A stretch of 64,000 nt of DNA from positions 77,764,902 through 77,828,901 of the forward strand of contig NC_092091.1 of assembly GCF_045679555.1 (NCBI RefSeq), written 5' to 3'. Within the stretch, counting starts at the first letter, position 1; every line of letters starts with the position of its first letter. This DNA is from Salvelinus alpinus. Taxonomy: Eukaryota; Chordata; Actinopteri; Salmoniformes; Salmonidae. This document shows, one piece after another, positions 58,440 to 64,000 of this stretch. Under the pieces are notes generated by a model that did not search any database, had not been told where the DNA came from, and saw nothing but the letters and a program-made list of their open reading frames with translations. A program made the position numbers and the translations under genes.

Positions 58440-58625
58440 AAACAACAGTTAGACTGACCTCTCTCTCAGAACCTAGAGTATAAACAACACAGAGTTAGAC
58501 TGACCTCTCTCTCAGAAGTATGAACAACACAGAGATAGACTGACCACTCTCTCAGAAGTATGAACAACAGAGTTAGACTGACCACTCTCTCAGAACCTAG
58601 AGTATGAACAACAGATAATCAGTCC
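58440..58625 (-). repeat. Acceptor-side tandem units in CTLD copy B intron 2, about 4 copies
   Basis: Reverse-complement copies of the 46-bp unit seen in copy A (for example 'cagaacctagagtataaaca' with 'acacagagttagactgacc'), with small deletions. They sit directly beside the exon 3 acceptor. Confidence 0.88.
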
Positions 58626-58639
58626 TACTCCTTCCACTG

Positions 58640-59690
58640 TGGTCAGTGTTATTATAGAACAGTAGTCTCTTACCTTGGGGTGGTCAGTGTTATTATAGAG
58701 CAGTAGTCTCTTACCTTGGGGTGGTCAGTGTTATTATAGAGCAGCAGTCTCTTACCTTGGGGTGGTCAGTGGTATTATAGAGCAGTACTCTCTTACCTTG
58801 GGGTGGTCAGTGTTATTAGAGCAGTAGTCTCTTACCTTGGGGTGGTCAGTGTTATTATAGATCAGTATTCTCTTACCTTGGGGTGGTCAGTGGTATTATA
58901 GAGCAGTACTCTCTTACCTTGGGGTGGTCAGTGTTATTAGAGCAGTAGTCTCTTACCTTGGGGTGGTCAGTGTTATTATAGAACAGTAGTCTCTTACCTT
59001 GGGGTGGTCAGTGTTATTATAGATCAGTATTCTCTTACCTTGGGGTGGTCAGTGTTATTATAGAGCAGTAATCTCTTACCTTGGGGTGGTCAGTGTTATT
59101 ATAGAGTAGTAGTCTCTTACCTTGGGGTGGACAGTGTTATTATAGAGCAGTAGTCTCTTACCTTGGGGTGGTCAGTGTTATTATAGAGCAGTGGTCTCTT
59201 ACCTTGGGGTGGTCAGTGTTATTATAGATCAGTATTCTCTTACCTTGGGGTGGTCAGTGTTATTATAGAGCAGTATTCTCTTACCTTGGGGTGGTCAGTG
59301 TTATTATAGAGTAGTAGTCTCTTACCTTGGGGTGGTCAGTGTTATTATAGAACAGTAGTCTCTTACCTTGGGGTGGTCAGTGTTATTATAGCGCAGTAGT
59401 CTCTCACCTTGGGGTGGTCAGTGTTATTATAGAGCAGTAGACTCTTACCTTGGGGTGGTCAGTGTTATTAGAGCAGTAGTCTCTTACCTTGGGGTTGTCA
59501 GTGTTATTAGAGCAGTAGTCTCTTATCTTGGGGTGATCAATGTTATTATAGAGCAGTAGTGTCTTACCTTGGGGTGGTCAGTGTTATTTTAGAGCAGTAG
59601 TCTCTTACCTTGGGGTGGTCAGTGTTATTATAGAGCAGTAGTCTCTTACCTTGGGGTGGTCAGTGTTATTAGAGCAGTAGTCTCTTACCT
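58640..59690 (-). repeat. 41-bp tandem repeat made from the exon 2 donor site (copy B), about 25 copies
   Basis: Unit on the + strand: 'cttaccttggggtggtcagt' then 'gttattatagagcagtagtct' (41 bp; some copies are 39 bp). In gene orientation, each unit holds CACTGACCACCCCAAG|GTAAGAG, the last 16 bases of exon 2 with its donor. Thus about 25 potential donor sites lie in a row. Reading past the real donor gives an immediate in-frame TAA, so use of a later donor would truncate the protein. Copy A has only one such unit after exon 2. Confidence 0.95.
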
Positions 59691-59798
59691 TGGGGTGGTC
59701 AGTGGGGTGCCGTCCACCCATTTCCAGGTCCCCTCAGTAACAGAATCAGTCAGACCAATCCAGACCCACTTGACTGACTCAAACCCATTGATAAATGT
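59689..59798 (-). CDS. C-type lectin domain, exon 2 of 3 (copy B)
   Basis: 110 bp on the - strand, the same length as copy A. Reads [19 protein letters not shown] and [18 protein letters not shown]; keeps WIGL and WVDG. The acceptor is TCAACAG and the donor CCAAG|GTAAGA, at the edge of the donor-derived repeat array. The true exon end was placed at 59,689 because only there is the exon open back to the acceptor. Confidence 0.9.
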
Positions 59799-59829
59799 CT
59801 GTTGAGGAACAGAAAAAGCATTGGTACAG

Positions 59830-60025
59830 TTTAACTCATGTATTTTTTATTCAACCAGGCAAATCAGCTGAGAACAAATTGTTATTTACAATGACGGCCT
59901 ACACTGGCCAAACCCAGACGACGCTGGGCCAATTGTGCGCCGCCCTATGGGACTCCCAATCATGGCTGGTTGTGATACAGCCTGGATTCGAACCAGAGTG
60001 TCTAGTGAGATGCAGTGCTAGATAC
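59830..60025 (-). mobile_element. tRNA-derived SINE with L2-type tail, in CTLD copy B intron 1
   Basis: In + orientation the tail comes first ('tattcaaccaggcaaatcag' and 'ctgagaacaaattg'), then 'ggccaattgtgcgccgccct', then 'tggattcgaaccagagtgtc', the complement of a B-box (GGTTCGAATCC type). This layout is the salmonid SINE type that shares its 3' tail with L2 LINEs. It fills most of intron 1. Confidence 0.78.
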
Positions 60026-60040
60026 ATGTCTGTCTCTCAC

Positions 60041-60180
60041 CTGTTCCTCTTCACTGTTAATGATTACCAGGTCTGCTCCTCTCTCCAGACAGTCCTGTCT
60101 ACTCTTCTCCCAGGTTTTCTTCTCAGTAGAGAGGTAGTAAAAGCTGGAGCCAAACTTTCTCCATCCTTCAGGACAAGACG
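60041..60180 (-). CDS. C-type lectin domain, exon 1 of 3 (copy B)
   Basis: 140 bp on the - strand, same length as copy A. Reads [19 protein letters not shown], then [20 protein letters not shown] and INSEEEQ. In copy A and in most CTLDs of this type, the residue before YYLS is cysteine; here it is phenylalanine, so the N-terminal disulfide cannot form and the cysteine of SCPEGW is left unpaired. The frame is intact. Transmembrane and stalk exons should lie at higher coordinates; none was found before the window ends. Confidence 0.88.
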
Positions 60181-60364
60181 CTAGAAGTTTGACATTTACC
60201 ATATTTGACACTCAAATGTTATGAAAAATAAAAAGAGCATGACACAGATAAAGCTAATGAACCCTTCCAATGAGCTGATTGAGATTCTTCACCAGAATTA
60301 TACTGTTCTGGTGATTTCCCACAGCAATCGTTTGTGTGAATTGCCTGTTAGTCTACAGCTTTTA

Positions 60365-61401
60365 CACTGAACAAAATTATAAACGCAACATGCAACCATT
60401 TCAAAGATTTTACTTAGTTACAGTTCATATCAGGAAATCAGTCCATTGAAATACATTTTTTAGGCCCTAATGTATGGGTTTCACATGACTGGGAATACAG
60501 ACATGCATCTGTTGGTCACAGATATCTTTAAATAAAAGGTAGGGGTGTGGATCAGAAAACCACCATTTGTCTCCTTCACATAGAGTTGATCAGACTGTTG
60601 ATTGTGGCCTGTGGAATGTTGTCCCACTCCACTTCAATGGCTGTGCAAAGCTGCTGGATATTGGCGGGAACTGGAACACGCTGTTGTACACGTCAATCCA
60701 GAGCATCACAGACATGCTCAATGGGTGACATGTCTGGTGAGTTCAGGACATGGAAGAACTGGGACATTTTCAGCTTCCAGGAAATGTGTACAGATCCTTG
60801 CTACATGCAGATGAGCTTCCCTGAGATGATGTCTGACAGTTTGTGCAGAAATTCATCGGTTGTGCAAACCTACAGTTTCATCAGTTGTCTGAGTGGCAGG
60901 TGAAGGAGTCAGATGTGGAGGTCCTGATCTGGCGTGGTTACACGTGGTCTGCAGTTGTGAGGCCAGTTGGACATACTGCCAAATTCTCTAAAACGACGTT
61001 GGAGGAGACTTAATGTAGAGAAATTAACATAAAAATCTCTGACAACAGGTCGGGTCGACATTCTTGGAGTCACCATGCCAACTGCATGCTTCCTCAATTT
61101 GAGACAGATGGCATTGTGTTGTGGACCAAACTGCACATTTTAGAGTGGCCTCTTACTGTCCCCGGCATAAGGTGCACCTGTGTAATTATCATGCTGTTTA
61201 ATCAGATTCTTGATATGCCACACCTGTCAGGTGGATGGATTATCTTGGCAAAAGAGATAAGCTCACTAACAGAGACGTAAACAAATTTGTGCACAACATT
61301 TGAGCTGTTTGTGCATATCTGACATTTCTGATATACTTTATTTCAGCTCATGAAACATGGGACCAACACTTTACATGTTGCCTTTATATTTTTGTTCAGT
61401 G
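60365..61401 (-). mobile_element. Tc1-like element, internally deleted
   Basis: Ends CACTGAACAAAATTATAAAC and TATATTTTTGTTCAGTG are inverted repeats; TA precedes the left end. On the - strand the transposase's N-terminal helix-turn-helix (QRRFREFGSMSNWPHNCRPR, then VTTPDQDLHI) is near 61,000, and its C-terminal end (PDMSPIEHV near 60,730, and VPVPANIQQLCTAIE near 60,660) follows. The middle with the catalytic aspartates is lost. Confidence 0.85.
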
Positions 61402-61696
61402 ACATTCAAGTTAAACATAACTTTGCAACTATTATTTATTCCCACACTGAATAAGTAAGTAGCTTTGCATGAGCCTTGGCTTGTGAGAGGTCAGAACAGC
61501 TCATAGGATCCTGATCCTGTTTCTGTAGTGTGAGGCAGCTTGATGTACAAGTAATAACTTCCAATGTATCTGACATCTCTAGTCTCTTCTAGAATTACTA
61601 ATTATAAAACTGGGTCAATGAATTACATTACACTTCAGATCCCCACAGTTTCTACACAGATCAGAACATGCCCTTTCAGTTATGATGTAACTTATA

Positions 61697-63185
<1,489 letters not shown>

Positions 63186-63321
63186 TATGTGGAACAATTT
63201 ACAAAAAAACTTTTAGAATTGATGTTCTTGGGAAATTCAAAAAATTGATTTCTGATCTTGTAAATGTTAACTGTGATTGTTTTTCTTAAGGCGTATATGT
63301 ATTGTGTCTGAGTTGTGCATA

Positions 63322-64000
63322 CAGTGGCAAGAAAAAGTATATGAACCCTTTGGAATTACCTGGATTTCTACATAAATTGGTCATGAAATTTGATCTGATC
63401 TTCATCTAAGTCACAACAATAGACAAACAGTCTGCTTAAACTAAGCCTGAGCTAATGACTTCTCAAAAAGCTAATTGGATTCAGGAGTCAGCTAACCTGG
63501 AGTCCAATCAATGAGACGAGATTGGAGATATTGGTTAGAGCTGCCTTGCCCTATAAAAAACACTCACAAAATTTGAGTTTGCCATTCACAAGAAGCTTTG
63601 CCTTATGTGAACCATGCCTCAAACAAAAGACATCTCAGAAGACCTACGATTAAGAATTGTTGACTTGCATAAAGCTGGAAAGGGTTACAAATGTATCTCT
63701 AAAAGCCTCAATGTTCATCAGTCCACGGTAAGACAAATTGTCTATAAATGGATAAAGTTCAGCACTGTTGCAACTCTCCCTCGGAGTGGCCATCCTGCAA
63801 AGATGACTGCAAGAGCACAGAGCACAATGATGTTCAGAAGAATCCTAGAGTTTCAGCTAATGACTTACAGAAATCTGTGGAACATGCTAACATCTCTGAC
63901 AAGTCTACGATACATAAAACGCTAAACAAGAATGGTGTTCTTGGGAGGACACCACTGCTGTCCAAAAAAGACATTGCTCAACGTTGGAAGTTTGCAAAAG
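63322..64000 (+). mobile_element. Tc1-like element, left part, cut by the window edge
   Basis: Starts CAGTGGCAAGAAAAAGTATA after TA at 63,320-63,321, a Tc1-type end distinct from the other elements here. The right end lies beyond the window. Confidence 0.9.
63614..64000 (+). pseudogene. Tc1-like transposase, N-terminal part
   Basis: Begins [20 protein letters not shown], an opening helix-turn-helix ([20 protein letters not shown]), then [13 protein letters not shown]. After about 63,820 the frame shifts; a shifted frame continues [19 protein letters not shown] and LGRTPLLSKKDIAQRWKFAK to the window edge. The catalytic domain is not in view. One frameshift makes this copy inactive unless the base at that point is an error. 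Confidence 0.85.

Noticed and set aside
58640..59690. CRISPR-like or coding tandem array
   Set aside because: Units of 39-41 bp are head to tail without spacers, and in gene orientation each contains a donor site and an immediate stop; they are intronic.

Overview
The window looks like nuclear DNA of a salmonid fish (trout, salmon or char group). The evidence is the dense mixture of element types typical of those genomes: Tc1/mariner elements of several subfamilies (one close to the Sleeping Beauty ancestor), L2- and Rex1-type LINEs, hAT and TTAA-flanked DNA elements, and tRNA-derived SINEs with the L2-type tail. Genuine genes are short exons separated by repeat-filled introns.

Left part (1-7.3 kb): a 52-bp tandem repeat, then about 5.3 kb of a 14-bp minisatellite, then one clear exon: the last coding exon of a prostaglandin reductase 1 (ptgr1) gene on the + strand. 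The arrays probably lie in its last intron. A LINE tail follows the stop codon.

7.3-13.7 kb: element remnants, namely a decayed LINE ORF1, a ZBED5/Buster-like hAT transposase relic, and a hAT non-autonomous element with an exact 8-bp target duplication.

13.8-33 kb: five fibronectin type III (FN3) exons on the + strand, all phase 1-1 and therefore joinable in frame. Exon 1 is broken by a SINE that brings an in-frame stop. Exons 3-5 are near-identical copies that carry paralogous flanking intron sequence, so an exon-plus-intron module was tandemly duplicated. The introns hold an L2 LINE, a Rex1 LINE, a nearly full-length L2 with an SGNH-esterase ORF1, and nested Tc1, hAT and TTAA-type elements.

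33.9-39.5 kb: a type II C-type lectin-like gene on the + strand: transmembrane exon, coiled-coil stalk exon built of 42-bp repeats, and three C-type lectin domain (CTLD) exons ending in a stop. Its first exon is not found, and the reading phase does not let FN3 exon 5 join it directly. A CTLD remnant lies at 42.1 kb. A second CTLD gene (three exons) lies on the - strand at 58.3-60.2 kb, tail to tail with the first; homology continues past both stop codons. Intron 2 of each copy carries a different tandem repeat, one derived from the splice acceptor side and one from the donor side.

40-57.5 kb: mostly mobile DNA, including a hAT element with exact 8-bp duplication inside an L2 LINE. It carries an uninterrupted 333-codon ORF that keeps the N-terminal zinc-finger region but appears to lack the catalytic core. 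There are also Ty3/Gypsy fragments and several dispersed repeats of unknown class. 60.2-64 kb: three Tc1-like elements, the last cut by the window edge.

No rRNA, functional tRNA, CRISPR array or bacterial-style operon was seen. Statements about families come from recognising motifs by eye; no database search was run.
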